Of a stretch of 36,256 nucleotides of DNA, positions 8,031 to 15,970 are shown one piece after another. The notes beneath the pieces were generated by a model. It was not told the DNA's origin. It did not search any database and saw only the letters and a program-made list of their open reading frames with translations. The stretch is from contig CAKXYI010000015.1 of the NCBI GenBank assembly GCA_934899185.1, positions 1 through 36,256 of the forward strand, written 5' to 3'. This DNA is from an uncultured Lachnospiraceae bacterium (GTDB lineage: Bacteria; Bacillota; Clostridia; Lachnospirales; Lachnospiraceae). Made by a program: the position numbers and the translations under genes. The first letter of the stretch is position 1. Each line of letters opens with the position of its first letter.

Positions 8031-9008
8031 ATGGAAAAGTTTAGATGGTGTTTTATCGGAACGGGAAAATTGGGATATCAGGTGGCAGGACAGTTGCTTG
8101 CAAGTGGCAGACATGAGATCGTATCCTGCTATACCAGAAATATGGATAATGCCAAGGCATTCGCAGAGGAGTTTCATTGCAAGGCATATGGGAGCGCAGA
8201 GGAAGCCATTTTAGCAGATGGTGTAGAGGGCGTCTACGTCGTGACACCCCACAATGCGCATTTCCGTTATGTCAAAGAGGCATTGGAACTGGGCAAGCCG
8301 GTATTGTGTGAAAAGGCATTTACAGTCACAGCGGAGGAGACCGACAGTCTGATCGCACTTGCGAGGGAAAAGAAAATCTATCTGGCAGAAGCCATGTGGA
8401 CCTGGTTCTCCCCAGCAGCCAATCAGGTCAAATTATGGTTGACGGAGGACAAACTGGGAAAGGTGACGGATGCCAACTTCACTTATCATATGAAGTCTGT
8501 CAAATATGCACCACGTGTGTCAGATCCAAAGCGTGCCGGCGGTGCTCTTTTGGACATCACGATCTATCCGATCACCTATGCTTATCGCTTGTGGGGCTAT
8601 CCGGTAAAGATCGAGAGCAATGGCACCATCGAGAATGGAATCGATTATGGCGAGGATGTGATGCTGACCTTTGAAAATGGCCTGACCGCCAAGATTTCTG
8701 CATCTATCGTAGATATGAAGGGCCTGGAAAATATGACCATCAGCGGGGAAAAGGGTAAGATTCAAGCGCCTTTTTATCACGCAACCAATCAGGTTACCTA
8801 TAAAAAGAATTTCTTCCATAAAGAAGTATTTAAGGGTCCGGGACCGCGCATCAATTCTTATCTGGATGAATTTGACGCTGTGGCAGAGGATATCCGGGCA
8901 GGCAGGTTGGAAAGTAAGATGGTGCCGCTGCAGGCGACATCCGATGTAATGCACATTTTAGACCAGGTCCGTAAGCAGATCGGGCTGGAATATACAGAAT
9001 TAGAGTAG
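8031..9008 (+). CDS. Gfo/Idh/MocA family oxidoreductase
   Basis: This 325-residue protein is an NAD(P)-dependent dehydrogenase of the glucose-fructose oxidoreductase/inositol dehydrogenase family. The N-terminal Rossmann fold starts with 'CFIGTGKLG' (about 7-15). The sheet continues through 'GVYVVTPHNAHFRYVKEALE' and the family motif 'KPVLCEKAFT' (about 93-102; the usual EKP is EKA here). The C-terminal half is the alpha/beta domain with 'GGALLDITIYPITYAYRLWG', the conserved D-x-x-x-Y/H pattern of the substrate site. The substrate is unknown, probably a sugar or polyol derivative. The MATE gene starts 7 nt later, so the two are likely co-transcribed. A TTAGGAGA ribosome binding site supports the ATG. 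Confidence 0.85.
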   Translation: MEKFRWCFIGTGKLGYQVAGQLLASGRHEIVSCYTRNMDNAKAFAEEFHCKAYGSAEEAILADGVEGVYVVTPHNAHFRYVKEALELGKPVLCEKAFTVTAEETDSLIALAREKKIYLAEAMWTWFSPAANQVKLWLTEDKLGKVTDANFTYHMKSVKYAPRVSDPKRAGGALLDITIYPITYAYRLWGYPVKIESNGTIENGIDYGEDVMLTFENGLTAKISASIVDMKGLENMTISGEKGKIQAPFYHATNQVTYKKNFFHKEVFKGPGPRINSYLDEFDAVAEDIRAGRLESKMVPLQATSDVMHILDQVRKQIGLEYTELE

Positions 9009-9014
9009 GAAATT

Positions 9015-10349
9015 ATGACAGAAGGTAAAATCTTTAAATCCATTATCATATACGCGATCCCCTTGATATTGGGGAATTTCATGCAGCAGTTGTATAGCAC
9101 GGTAGATTCGTTCGTGGTCGGCAATTATGTGGGAGCGACAGCACTTGCAGCAGTCGGCGCTAGCGGGCAGTTGACCTATTTTTTGATCGCCTTTTGTCTG
9201 GGGGCATCCGCCGGAGGCGGTATTTTGATTTCCCAGTTCTATGGTGCCAAAAGCTACGATGAACTCCAGCATGTGATCCACAATATGCTGGGGATTGCTG
9301 TGGTACTGGGACTGGTATCGACAGTGGTTGGCGTTGCCTTTTGTCCGCAGTTACTGCGTGCGATGGGGACACCGGAAGATATGATGCTGGAGGCAGTTCT
9401 GTATCTGCGTATTTATTTTGGTGGCATGATCTTCATGACCTTTTATAATATGCTGGCAGCCATCCTAAATGCCGTCGGAAATTCCACAAAATCGCTCCAG
9501 TATCTTGTGGTCTCATCCCTTGTCAATATCGCTCTGGATTTTCTTCTGATCTGCGGATTTGGTATGGGTGTGGAAGGGGCTGCGATCGCTACAGTCATTA
9601 GTCAGGGTGTCAGCAGTATTCTGGCATTCCGCTATCTGGCAAAGGTAGATGCACCATACCGTGTGGTATTCCGCGACATCAGCCTGGATAAATATTGGGC
9701 GATGCGCGTTGTCCGTATCGGATTGCCGGCTGCCATCCAGAATGCGGTCATCAGTTTTTCCAACATTTTGATCCAGACCGGTGTCAATGCCTACGGAACC
9801 AATGTTGTTGCAGGATTTTCTGCCTATATGAAGGTAGACGGCTTCAATATCCTGCCGATCCTCAGTTTTTCCATGGCAGCGACGACCTTTGTCGGACAAA
9901 ATATCGGTGCAGGTAAGCGTAAGCGGGCTTTCCAGGGTGCAGCCATGATATTTGTCATCAATTTATGCTATACACTGATGATGACTGCCATTATGTTAGG
10001 CTTCGATACCCAGATCATTTCCGCCTTTTCCAAGGAGCCGGAAGTTATTACATCCGGTGTCATGTGCATCTGGGCACTCGCCCCATTTTACAGTATTTTG
10101 GGCGTGATCCACTCCTTAGCAGGGGCTTTGCGCGGAACCGGAGATACCATGGGACCGATGGCGATCATCCTGATCTCGCTTTGCCTTTTCCGTGTAATCT
10201 GGATCTGGACTATGACACCGCGCATTGATGGTGTGATGGGCGTGTATCTGACCTATCCGACATCCTTTGTACTGGGTGCCGTGCTCATGGTCATTTATGT
10301 GCTCTTTAAGTATCATCGCAGCAAGCAGAAAAAGGAGAAGATATGGTAA
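9015..10349 (+). CDS. MATE family efflux transporter
   Basis: A 444-residue integral membrane protein with about 12 hydrophobic helices and the two-fold MATE layout. It begins with 'IIIYAIPLILGNFMQQLYST' and 'DSFVVGNYVGATALAAVGAS', the typical N-lobe entry. The second lobe starts at 'RIGLPAAIQNAVISFSNILI' (about residue 235). MATE proteins export cationic or aromatic compounds by Na+ or H+ antiport; the substrate cannot be read here. It starts 7 nt after the oxidoreductase and its end overlaps the start of the GTPase gene by 7 nt, so translation is probably coupled. Confidence 0.9.
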   Translation: MTEGKIFKSIIIYAIPLILGNFMQQLYSTVDSFVVGNYVGATALAAVGASGQLTYFLIAFCLGASAGGGILISQFYGAKSYDELQHVIHNMLGIAVVLGLVSTVVGVAFCPQLLRAMGTPEDMMLEAVLYLRIYFGGMIFMTFYNMLAAILNAVGNSTKSLQYLVVSSLVNIALDFLLICGFGMGVEGAAIATVISQGVSSILAFRYLAKVDAPYRVVFRDISLDKYWAMRVVRIGLPAAIQNAVISFSNILIQTGVNAYGTNVVAGFSAYMKVDGFNILPILSFSMAATTFVGQNIGAGKRKRAFQGAAMIFVINLCYTLMMTAIMLGFDTQIISAFSKEPEVITSGVMCIWALAPFYSILGVIHSLAGALRGTGDTMGPMAIILISLCLFRVIWIWTMTPRIDGVMGVYLTYPTSFVLGAVLMVIYVLFKYHRSKQKKEKIW

Positions 10350-11275
10350 AAATTGATCTCATCACCGGATTTCTGGGATCCGGGAAAACAACTTTTATCA
10401 AAGAATATGCCAGATACCTCATGCGTCAGGGCTTAAATATCGGTATTCTGGAAAATGACTATGGCGCCATCAATGTCGATATGATGCTTTTGCAGGATCT
10501 GGAAGGGGAAAAGTGTGAGTTGGAAATGATCGCCGGTGGATGTGACGCAGACTGTCACCGCAGGCGTTTTCGCACCAAACTGATCGCCATGGGCATGTGC
10601 GGTTATGACCGGGTGATTGTAGAGCCGTCAGGGATCTATGATGTGGATGAATTTTTTGATGCCCTGCGTGAGGATCCTTTAGACCAGTGGTATGAGATTG
10701 GCAATGTGATCACGATCGTTGATGCACAACTAGAGAAGGACCTGTCGGAGACAGCAGATTACCTCTTGGCAAGTGAAGCGGCAAATGCAGGTTGTATCCT
10801 GCTTTCCCATGCAGATGAGGTGGATCCGGTGCAGATGGATGAGACCATAGCGCATCTGAATGCAGCCATGGAAGGCATTCAGTGCAAACGCAGATTTTCG
10901 GAAGAAGTTATCCGAAAGAGCGTTTTGCAATTTGTGGATAAAGATTTTGAGAAGATTGCAAATTGTGGATATCGTATCGAAAGTTATGAGAAACGCTTTG
11001 TGGATGACAGTGGCGAATTCTCTTCCTTATATTATATGAACAAAGCCTTTGACAGGGAGCGTCTGGAAACTCTGGTAAAGCAGATCTTTGCAGATGCGTC
11101 CTGCGGCAAGGTATTCCGTATCAAAGGCTTTTTTTTAGATCAGGATAAAAAGTGGGTCGAACTGAATGCGACAACAGAAGAGATCCGTTTTGCGCCGATC
11201 GGGGCAGGACAGGATGTCGTGATCGTGATCGGGCAGGATCTGGTCGAGGAAAATATTGATAAATATTTATCTTAG
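10343..11275 (+). CDS. CobW/HypB/UreG-type P-loop GTPase (G3E, COG0523-like), divergent
   Basis: This 310-residue protein starts with a clear P loop, 'GFLGSGKTTFIKEYA' (about 8-22), followed by 'ILENDYGAINVD' and the Walker B-like 'DRVIVEPSGIYDVDEFF' (about 94-110), all typical of COG0523 metallochaperone GTPases. Two features are odd. The metal motif CxCC after the 'GG' is replaced by 'GGCDADCHRRRF' (about 71-82), and the guanine-specifying N/TKxD motif reads 'LLSHADEV' (about 151). The C-terminal domain ('GKVFRIKGFF', then a strand ending near 'VIVIG') matches the CobW C-terminal fold. The family inserts or guards metal ions such as Zn or Co; here the metal and even the nucleotide are uncertain. 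It overlaps the MATE gene by 7 nt and the convergent trmB stop by 4 nt. Confidence 0.8.
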   Translation: MVKIDLITGFLGSGKTTFIKEYARYLMRQGLNIGILENDYGAINVDMMLLQDLEGEKCELEMIAGGCDADCHRRRFRTKLIAMGMCGYDRVIVEPSGIYDVDEFFDALREDPLDQWYEIGNVITIVDAQLEKDLSETADYLLASEAANAGCILLSHADEVDPVQMDETIAHLNAAMEGIQCKRRFSEEVIRKSVLQFVDKDFEKIANCGYRIESYEKRFVDDSGEFSSLYYMNKAFDRERLETLVKQIFADASCGKVFRIKGFFLDQDKKWVELNATTEEIRFAPIGAGQDVVIVIGQDLVEENIDKYLS

Positions 11276-11928
11276 TCGTCTATACGGCTGGCGATCAGTT
11301 TGCAGATCGGGTTGCCCTTGGAGGAGAACTTTTCCTCGTATTCGGTCATGATGTTGCCGGCGTTCATGGACGCATCCTGGTGCAGATCATAAGTCTTTGC
11401 ATCAATCTGCCAGATACTGGAATTTTCGATCTCTTCTACAGAAAAGTCGAAAAGATCGCGGTTATCGGTCTTAAACTCGATGCGGCCACCCTTTTTTAGG
11501 ATCTTGTCATAGCGGTCTAAAAAGGCAGAGGATGTCAGGCGGCGCTTGGCATGCCGGTCTTTTGGCCAGGGATCGCTGAAATTCAGATAGATCCGGTCAA
11601 CTTCTCCCGGAGCAAAGATCTCCGCAATGTCTTCTGCGTTAAAGCAGAGAAAGCGTAAAGAGTTGATCGGACTTTCCTCGGCTTCCATCTTTTGCACAGC
11701 GCGTAAAAGGACGCTGGTGTATTTCTCAATACCAAGATAGTTGATGTCTGGGTGTGCCTTTGCCATGCCCATGATAAATTGACCTTTTCCCATACCGATC
11801 TCGATATGGAGTGGCTGTTTTTGAGGAAAAATAGATTGCCAGTTTCCTGTAAGGGAAGCGGCATCCTGCACACAATAAGGGCTACTGGCGATTACTTCGT
11901 CTGCGCCCGGAATATTTCTTAATCTCAT
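11272..11928 (-). CDS. trmB: tRNA (guanine-N7-)-methyltransferase
   Basis: This 218-residue SAM-dependent methyltransferase forms m7G46 in tRNA variable loops. Family signatures are present: 'HIEIGMGKGQFIMGMA' for SAM binding, 'YLGIEKYTSVLLRA', and the diagnostic 'YLNFSDPWPKDRHAKRRLT' with 'FKTDNRDLFDFS'. The start ATG at 11928 has a GGAG ribosome binding site seven bases away; an upstream in-frame TTG at 11946 is less likely. Its stop overlaps the end of the GTPase gene on the opposite strand by 4 nt. Length matches Bacillus TrmB (about 213). Confidence 0.95.
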   Translation of the reverse strand: MRLRNIPGADEVIASSPYCVQDAASLTGNWQSIFPQKQPLHIEIGMGKGQFIMGMAKAHPDINYLGIEKYTSVLLRAVQKMEAEESPINSLRFLCFNAEDIAEIFAPGEVDRIYLNFSDPWPKDRHAKRRLTSSAFLDRYDKILKKGGRIEFKTDNRDLFDFSVEEIENSSIWQIDAKTYDLHQDASMNAGNIMTEYEEKFSSKGNPICKLIASRIDD

Positions 11929-12007
11929 ATAGGATCTCCATCTCAAATTATTTTAAATTTAGCAAAACGATTATATCATAAAATAGGACTTTCGTGGTAG
12001 AAATCTG

Positions 12008-12036
12008 TTGCAGATGAAAAACGATGCGATTATACT
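12008..12036 (+). promoter_or_regulatory. promoter of the D,D-carboxypeptidase gene
   Basis: TTGCAG (12008-12013), 17-nt spacer, TATACT (12031-12036), 69 nt upstream of the ATG at 12106. Confidence 0.6.
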
Positions 12037-12105
12037 ATTACTGTATGTGCAAAAAGAAGTACATATATGGCAGTATAAAAGAAAAGAGATAGAAAAGAGA
12101 AGCAA

Positions 12106-13599
12106 ATGAATAGAATAAAAAAGTGGATGGCATTATGTTTTGCGGGAGCGATTACAGCAGTTTTGTCGCTTGGCAGTGCCATAAATACACAGGCAGCGGA
12201 GTATTGGCCGGACAATGTCAGCGTGACATCGGGAGCCGCGATTGTTGTAGAGATGGAGACAGGAACCGTCCTCTATGAAAAGAATGCGGATACCTCCCAT
12301 TATCCGGCGAGTATCACCAAGGTCATGACCGCTCTTTTGGCGCTGGAAAATTGTGATCTGGATGAAATGGTCACCTTTTCAGAGGAAGCCGTCTATGGCA
12401 ATGAAGGAGATACCTCTCATATTGCCAGAGAAGTCGGGGAAGAGATGACGCTGGAGAACTGTCTTTACGGTATGATGTTAGAGTCTGCCAACGAATGTGC
12501 CTGGGCGATCGGCGAGCATGTGGGTGGCGGTAGCATGGACAAGTTCGTGGAAATGATGAATGCCAAGGCAAAGGAATTGGGCTGTACCGGCACACATTTT
12601 GCCAATCCGAACGGACTTCCCAACCCGGATCATTATGTGACAGCGAGAGACATGGCTTTGATCGCGCGTGCGGCTTACCAATATCCGGAATTTCGCAAGA
12701 TCAGTTCTACCAGGGCATACACGATCCCGGCAGACAACAAAAAAGAGGCATATAATTGTAACAATACCCATGGTATGATCAGTAATCACAGGGGAAGCAG
12801 CAATCTGTATGAATATGCTCTAGGCGGCAAGACCGGTTATACAGATGAAGCGGGAAATACCCTCGTTACCTATGCGCAGAAAAATGGCATGACCCTCCTT
12901 TGTGTGATCTTGGACAGCAGCAATCCGGCGCATTATAATGATACGGAAAATCTGTTTGAATATTGTTTTCAGAACTTTTCCTTATATTCGGTAGCAGACA
13001 ATGTCAACCTGTCGGATATGAGCGATCAGGAGGCACTGGGATCACTCAGTGATAAGATCGATTTGATCCGTGTTGATGAGGATGGCGTGGTCGTTCTTCC
13101 AAATACAGCATCTTTTGCCGATGCGCAGGCGACGGTCACACCGGCAGATAAAGATGCCGATAAGGGAGTCGTTGCAAAGATCTCCTACATTTATGCCGGA
13201 AAGCAAGTGGGAGGAGCCAATGTCATTTATGAGAAGAACACAAAGGCAACCTACCCTTTCCACAATATTTCCGCAGATAAGGGCGGATCTAAAGTAAAGT
13301 ATTTTCGTATTGATTTTAAGACCATTCTTCTGGTGATCGGCATTATCCTGATCCTTTTATTAGTAGTCTATATATGGAATGCCATGTCAGGACAGATCCT
13401 TTTGAATCATCACAGAAAGAATGAAGATCGAAAGAAGAGAAGCCGCTATCGTCAGATCAGCCGTAACAAGAGACGCAAGCGAAAAGCGGCAGCAAGCCGC
13501 GCAACGTCAAGTAGGACCACTGCTACAAGGCGACAGCCGAATCGGACTTCCGGTAAGCCTATCCATAGGAATACAAAACGGTCAAAAAGGACAAGATAA
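12106..13599 (+). CDS. D-alanyl-D-alanine carboxypeptidase (PBP5/DacF type) with basic tail
   Basis: A 497-residue penicillin-binding protein that trims the terminal D-Ala from peptidoglycan pentapeptides outside the membrane. It has a signal peptide (residues 1-31, cleavage near 'NTQAAEYWPD') and the peptidase S11 motifs: SITK at 69-72 (nucleophile Ser69, base Lys72), SAN at 127-129 and KTG at 242-244. A C-terminal beta-rich domain follows. Instead of the usual amphipathic anchor helix, a true transmembrane segment is seen ('TILLVIGIILILLLVVYIW', about 405-425). It is followed by some 70 residues extremely rich in Lys and Arg, predicted to be cytoplasmic. That tail is unusual for the family. 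The gene has its own promoter and a strong terminator at 13634-13670. Confidence 0.9.
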   Translation: MNRIKKWMALCFAGAITAVLSLGSAINTQAAEYWPDNVSVTSGAAIVVEMETGTVLYEKNADTSHYPASITKVMTALLALENCDLDEMVTFSEEAVYGNEGDTSHIAREVGEEMTLENCLYGMMLESANECAWAIGEHVGGGSMDKFVEMMNAKAKELGCTGTHFANPNGLPNPDHYVTARDMALIARAAYQYPEFRKISSTRAYTIPADNKKEAYNCNNTHGMISNHRGSSNLYEYALGGKTGYTDEAGNTLVTYAQKNGMTLLCVILDSSNPAHYNDTENLFEYCFQNFSLYSVADNVNLSDMSDQEALGSLSDKIDLIRVDEDGVVVLPNTASFADAQATVTPADKDADKGVVAKISYIYAGKQVGGANVIYEKNTKATYPFHNISADKGGSKVKYFRIDFKTILLVIGIILILLLVVYIWNAMSGQILLNHHRKNEDRKKRSRYRQISRNKRRKRKAAASRATSSRTTATRRQPNRTSGKPIHRNTKRSKRTR

Positions 13600-13633
13600 T
13601 TTGTATTAGACAATAAAGTATGTGTAAATAATA

Positions 13634-13675
13634 AAAAACGACAATATATATAATGTATATTGTCGTTTTTGTATT
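13634..13675. terminator. bidirectional Rho-independent terminator
   Basis: A perfect 15-bp stem (13634-13648 with 13656-13670), loop TATAATG, flanked by A-rich and T-rich tracts so it can serve both strands. It lies between the convergent carboxypeptidase and ArgR-like genes. The rest of 13600-13745 is AT-rich with no gene. Confidence 0.8.
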
Positions 13676-13745
13676 TATAGACATCTGTACTTGAACCGTA
13701 TAATGTCGGATATTTGATGTATATGATATATATTGTCAGATAATA

Positions 13746-14261
13746 TCAAGAATACTGCATGAGGCTTTCCAAGAGAACACGGAGTTGGGATGCATTTCTT
13801 GTATATAATAAAAGTCCGTCTGTCGTATCTAAGATCGTGATATATTTGCCGTGACAGGTCTTGGATTCCCGGATAAGTTGCAAGAGGTAGGACTTGTAGT
13901 TAGGATCTGTTGCCAGAAAGAGTGTCTCATAGTCTTCCAGGGAAGTCACATGTGCCTTGCTTTTTTGCAGCATAAAGGAAAGTTCCTGATCCTGATCCAA
14001 CTGCTCGGCAGTCTTATTGATGATGAAGTAGCCGTTAGGATCCTTTGGCATATCGAGGGACTTGATAGCGCGTTGTACCTGCTTAGTCAGGCTGTCGCTG
14101 GCTGGGTAGAGCGATTCAAAGTATTTCATGAAATCGGCTGCAGTCTTAAAATGTTCATTCTTTCCTTTTTCCAACATCTCGGTCATAAGGATGCGGCGGA
14201 TGATATCCTCACATTCTTTACGGGATGGGTTCTTGCGAAGTCTTCTTTCCATTTCCGGCAT
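13746..14261 (-). CDS. ArgR-like DNA-binding regulator (divergent)
   Basis: This 171-residue protein is not certain to belong to a named family, but its layout resembles arginine repressors. An N-terminal helical region (about 1-55, 'ADFMKYFESLYPASDSLTKQ') ends in 'VQRAIKSLDMPKDPNGYF', like the ArgR 'VSRDIKELxLxKxPxxNG' recognition segment. The C-terminal alpha/beta domain ends 'GKYITILDTTDGLLLYTRNA' followed by a helix, like the ArgR oligomerisation domain, but the ArgR GDDT arginine-binding signature is replaced by 'LDTTDG'. The ATG at 14261 has AAGGAG seven bases upstream; longer versions lack such a site. A perfect palindrome lies directly upstream of its -10 box (14287-14292). An alternative is a clostridial regulator with an ArgR-like fold and a different ligand. 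Confidence 0.55.
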   Translation of the reverse strand: MPEMERRLRKNPSRKECEDIIRRILMTEMLEKGKNEHFKTAADFMKYFESLYPASDSLTKQVQRAIKSLDMPKDPNGYFIINKTAEQLDQDQELSFMLQKSKAHVTSLEDYETLFLATDPNYKSYLLQLIRESKTCHGKYITILDTTDGLLLYTRNASQLRVLLESLMQYS

Positions 14262-14292
14262 AATGTATCTCCTTACTGTCTTTTTTATTATA

Positions 14293-14316
14293 AAAAGACA
14301 AAAATATTTGTCTTTT
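14293..14316. promoter_or_regulatory. palindromic operator in the ArgR-like gene promoter
   Basis: Ten-nt perfect arms (14293-14302 and 14307-14316), containing GACAAA/TTTGTC, with a 4-nt spacer. The site abuts the minus-strand -10 TATAAT (complement of 14287-14292), so a bound protein would block that promoter. Autorepression is inference. Confidence 0.55.
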
Positions 14317-14383
14317 ATCAATATACGACAGAAACTAAGGAAATGCAAGACAAAAGAAGGGAGGAAAGGACAGACATTTAGAA

Positions 14384-14412
14384 TTGACACCAAATATACA
14401 TCTTCTTATAAT
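14384..14412 (+). promoter_or_regulatory. consensus promoter of the AbiE-type pair
   Basis: TTGACA (14384-14389), exactly 17 nt, TATAAT (14407-14412). A full consensus sigma-A promoter 52 nt upstream of the antitoxin start. Confidence 0.8.
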
Positions 14413-14464
14413 AAAGGCAAGGAATGTATGAAATTACCTAATGTAAGATCAAGGAGTGGGCAAA

Positions 14465-15097
14465 ATGGAATTAACAAATCTGAGCCGCGAAGAAAAGAAA
14501 GCCTATGATCTGGAGCAGATCGATGCCCTGGTGCAAAAAAATCAAGGCATGGCAAAGACATCGGATATTCTCGCTATGGGGATTGACTACCGACGCATTT
14601 TGCAATTTTTGGAGGAAGGTTATCTCAAGCGGGTCAAAAGCGGTTACTATACGACAAAATATTTTGACGGATCGGAAGAAAGTATGGTGGCGCGCATGTT
14701 CTCAGACGGAGTGCTTACCATGGAATCAGCTCTTTTTTATCACAGTTATCTGGAACAGCGTCCTTATGCGTGGCATATTGCTGTCAGCAAAAATGTCTCC
14801 AAGTCTCGCTTTAAGATGGATTATCCGAATCTACAGCCTTATTACACGGAGCCAAAGGTGTTGGGGATGGGTGTGACGACCATAAGGTTGGCAGGTCAAC
14901 CCATGCAGATTTATACCAAGGATCGGCTGGTCTGCGACTGTCTGAAGTATCAGGATAAAATGGATCGAAACGATTTCAAGAAAGCTATCCTTACCTATAT
15001 CGGTGATGAGGACAAGGATGTTGCGGCGTTGATGGAGTATGCCAAGGAGCGCAAGGTCTTAAAGAAAGTGCAAAATATGATTGGAATCTGGTTATAG
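14465..15097 (+). CDS. abiEi: AbiEi-type antitoxin (type IV toxin-antitoxin family)
   Basis: This 210-residue protein has the AbiEi plan. An N-terminal winged helix (about 8-60, 'MAKTSDILAMGIDYRRILQF' then 'GYLKRVKSGYYTT') binds DNA. The C-terminal domain carries the conserved 'LTMESALFYHSYLEQRPYAWHIAVSK' region and the 'YTKDRLVCDCLKYQDKMDRNDFKKAI' helices. In characterised AbiE systems the protein represses its own operon and neutralises the AbiEii nucleotidyltransferase. The ATG at 14465 is preceded by AAGGAG with 8-nt spacing, so the upstream in-frame GTG at 14456 overlaps the ribosome binding site and is rejected. The partner gene starts 9 nt after its stop. Confidence 0.85.
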   Translation: MELTNLSREEKKAYDLEQIDALVQKNQGMAKTSDILAMGIDYRRILQFLEEGYLKRVKSGYYTTKYFDGSEESMVARMFSDGVLTMESALFYHSYLEQRPYAWHIAVSKNVSKSRFKMDYPNLQPYYTEPKVLGMGVTTIRLAGQPMQIYTKDRLVCDCLKYQDKMDRNDFKKAILTYIGDEDKDVAALMEYAKERKVLKKVQNMIGIWL

Positions 15098-15106
15098 GAG
15101 CAAAGC

Positions 15107-15970
15107 ATGATAAACGAAGCATGGATCAAGACAAAGAGTCAGGAATTGGATATACCTTTTTTCCATATTTTAAGTGCCTATGTCTTGGAGACAACGGTGC
15201 GCATCTTTGCAGAATTGGCGGATGCCAAAGACTTCTGGCTGGAGGGCAGCGACAGACTGGGGTTGGATGTCTATAAGAGGTCGGTCTCAGAGAAAGTCTG
15301 CTACTACTATACAGGAGCCAAAGCCTTCAAGGAGATCAAAGAGCGGATCCAGCAAGACTTATTACAGGCATATAAAAAAGAAGGATTTGGCGTAGAGATA
15401 GTTTCCGAGGAAAAAGAAGGTCAGGGATTCCGGATGAACCTTTCCATGGAAGTCTGCGACATGTATGTGCCTTTTCGCATCAGCCTTCAGCCTTTTGGCG
15501 GGGAGCATATTTTTCCAAAGGAAGAAAATTTACGGCTCTTTTTGGAGAACAACAAGACGATTGGTATATACGCATACCCGGTAGAGCAGATTGCGGCGGA
15601 GCATCTGCTGCCCATCGTAAAGCAACTGGAATTGTTGCAGGACATGGAGCACTACCAAAAACTATACGAGATCCTGAGCAAATACCCTCTGGAGGGACGC
15701 AAGGTACAGGAAAGTTTAGGGGATATGTGCCACAAAGACCATGTAAAATGCAGTGCCTTAATATGGGAAAGCCTGAGCGGATACGGTACATACACTTATA
15801 TGGAAAAGAAATGGAAAAGCCTTTTGCGCAAGGAGAAGAAAAAAGAGCCGACTTGGCAGGAAGTGCACGGGCTGATCTGTAGGTTCTTAGAGCCTATCTG
15901 GGAAAAACTGATGGAAGATCAGATCTTTTTTGGCGATTGGATGCCGCAATTGGGCAGATTTTTAGACTAA
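15107..15970 (+). CDS. AbiEii/AbiGii-type nucleotidyltransferase toxin homolog with degraded motifs
   Basis: This 287-residue protein aligns by layout to AbiEii toxins: a helical N-terminus ('AWIKTKSQELDIPFFHILSAY', then 'LETTVRIFAEL'), a strand where the family has 'F-x-L-K-G-G', and later 'EQIAAEHLLPIVKQLE' in the place of the family's 'EKI-x-A-L' helix. The nucleotidyltransferase signatures are not intact. The KGG loop reads 'FWLEGSDRLGLD' (about residues 43-54), and the following D-x-D that binds metal is missing ('SVSEKVCYYY'). It is paired with the AbiEi gene (9-nt gap) and its stop overlaps convergent mobA by 4 nt. It may be an inactive or repurposed toxin. The family call rests mainly on position and N-terminal similarity. 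Confidence 0.65.
   Translation: MINEAWIKTKSQELDIPFFHILSAYVLETTVRIFAELADAKDFWLEGSDRLGLDVYKRSVSEKVCYYYTGAKAFKEIKERIQQDLLQAYKKEGFGVEIVSEEKEGQGFRMNLSMEVCDMYVPFRISLQPFGGEHIFPKEENLRLFLENNKTIGIYAYPVEQIAAEHLLPIVKQLELLQDMEHYQKLYEILSKYPLEGRKVQESLGDMCHKDHVKCSALIWESLSGYGTYTYMEKKWKSLLRKEKKKEPTWQEVHGLICRFLEPIWEKLMEDQIFFGDWMPQLGRFLD

Noticed and set aside
13634..13670. Recombination or attachment site at the long perfect palindrome
   Set aside because: Position between convergent genes and flanking A/T tracts fit a bidirectional terminator better, and no recombinase gene is present.
14456..14464. GTG start for the AbiEi gene
   Set aside because: The GTG overlaps the AAGGAG that serves the ATG at 14465 with ideal spacing.
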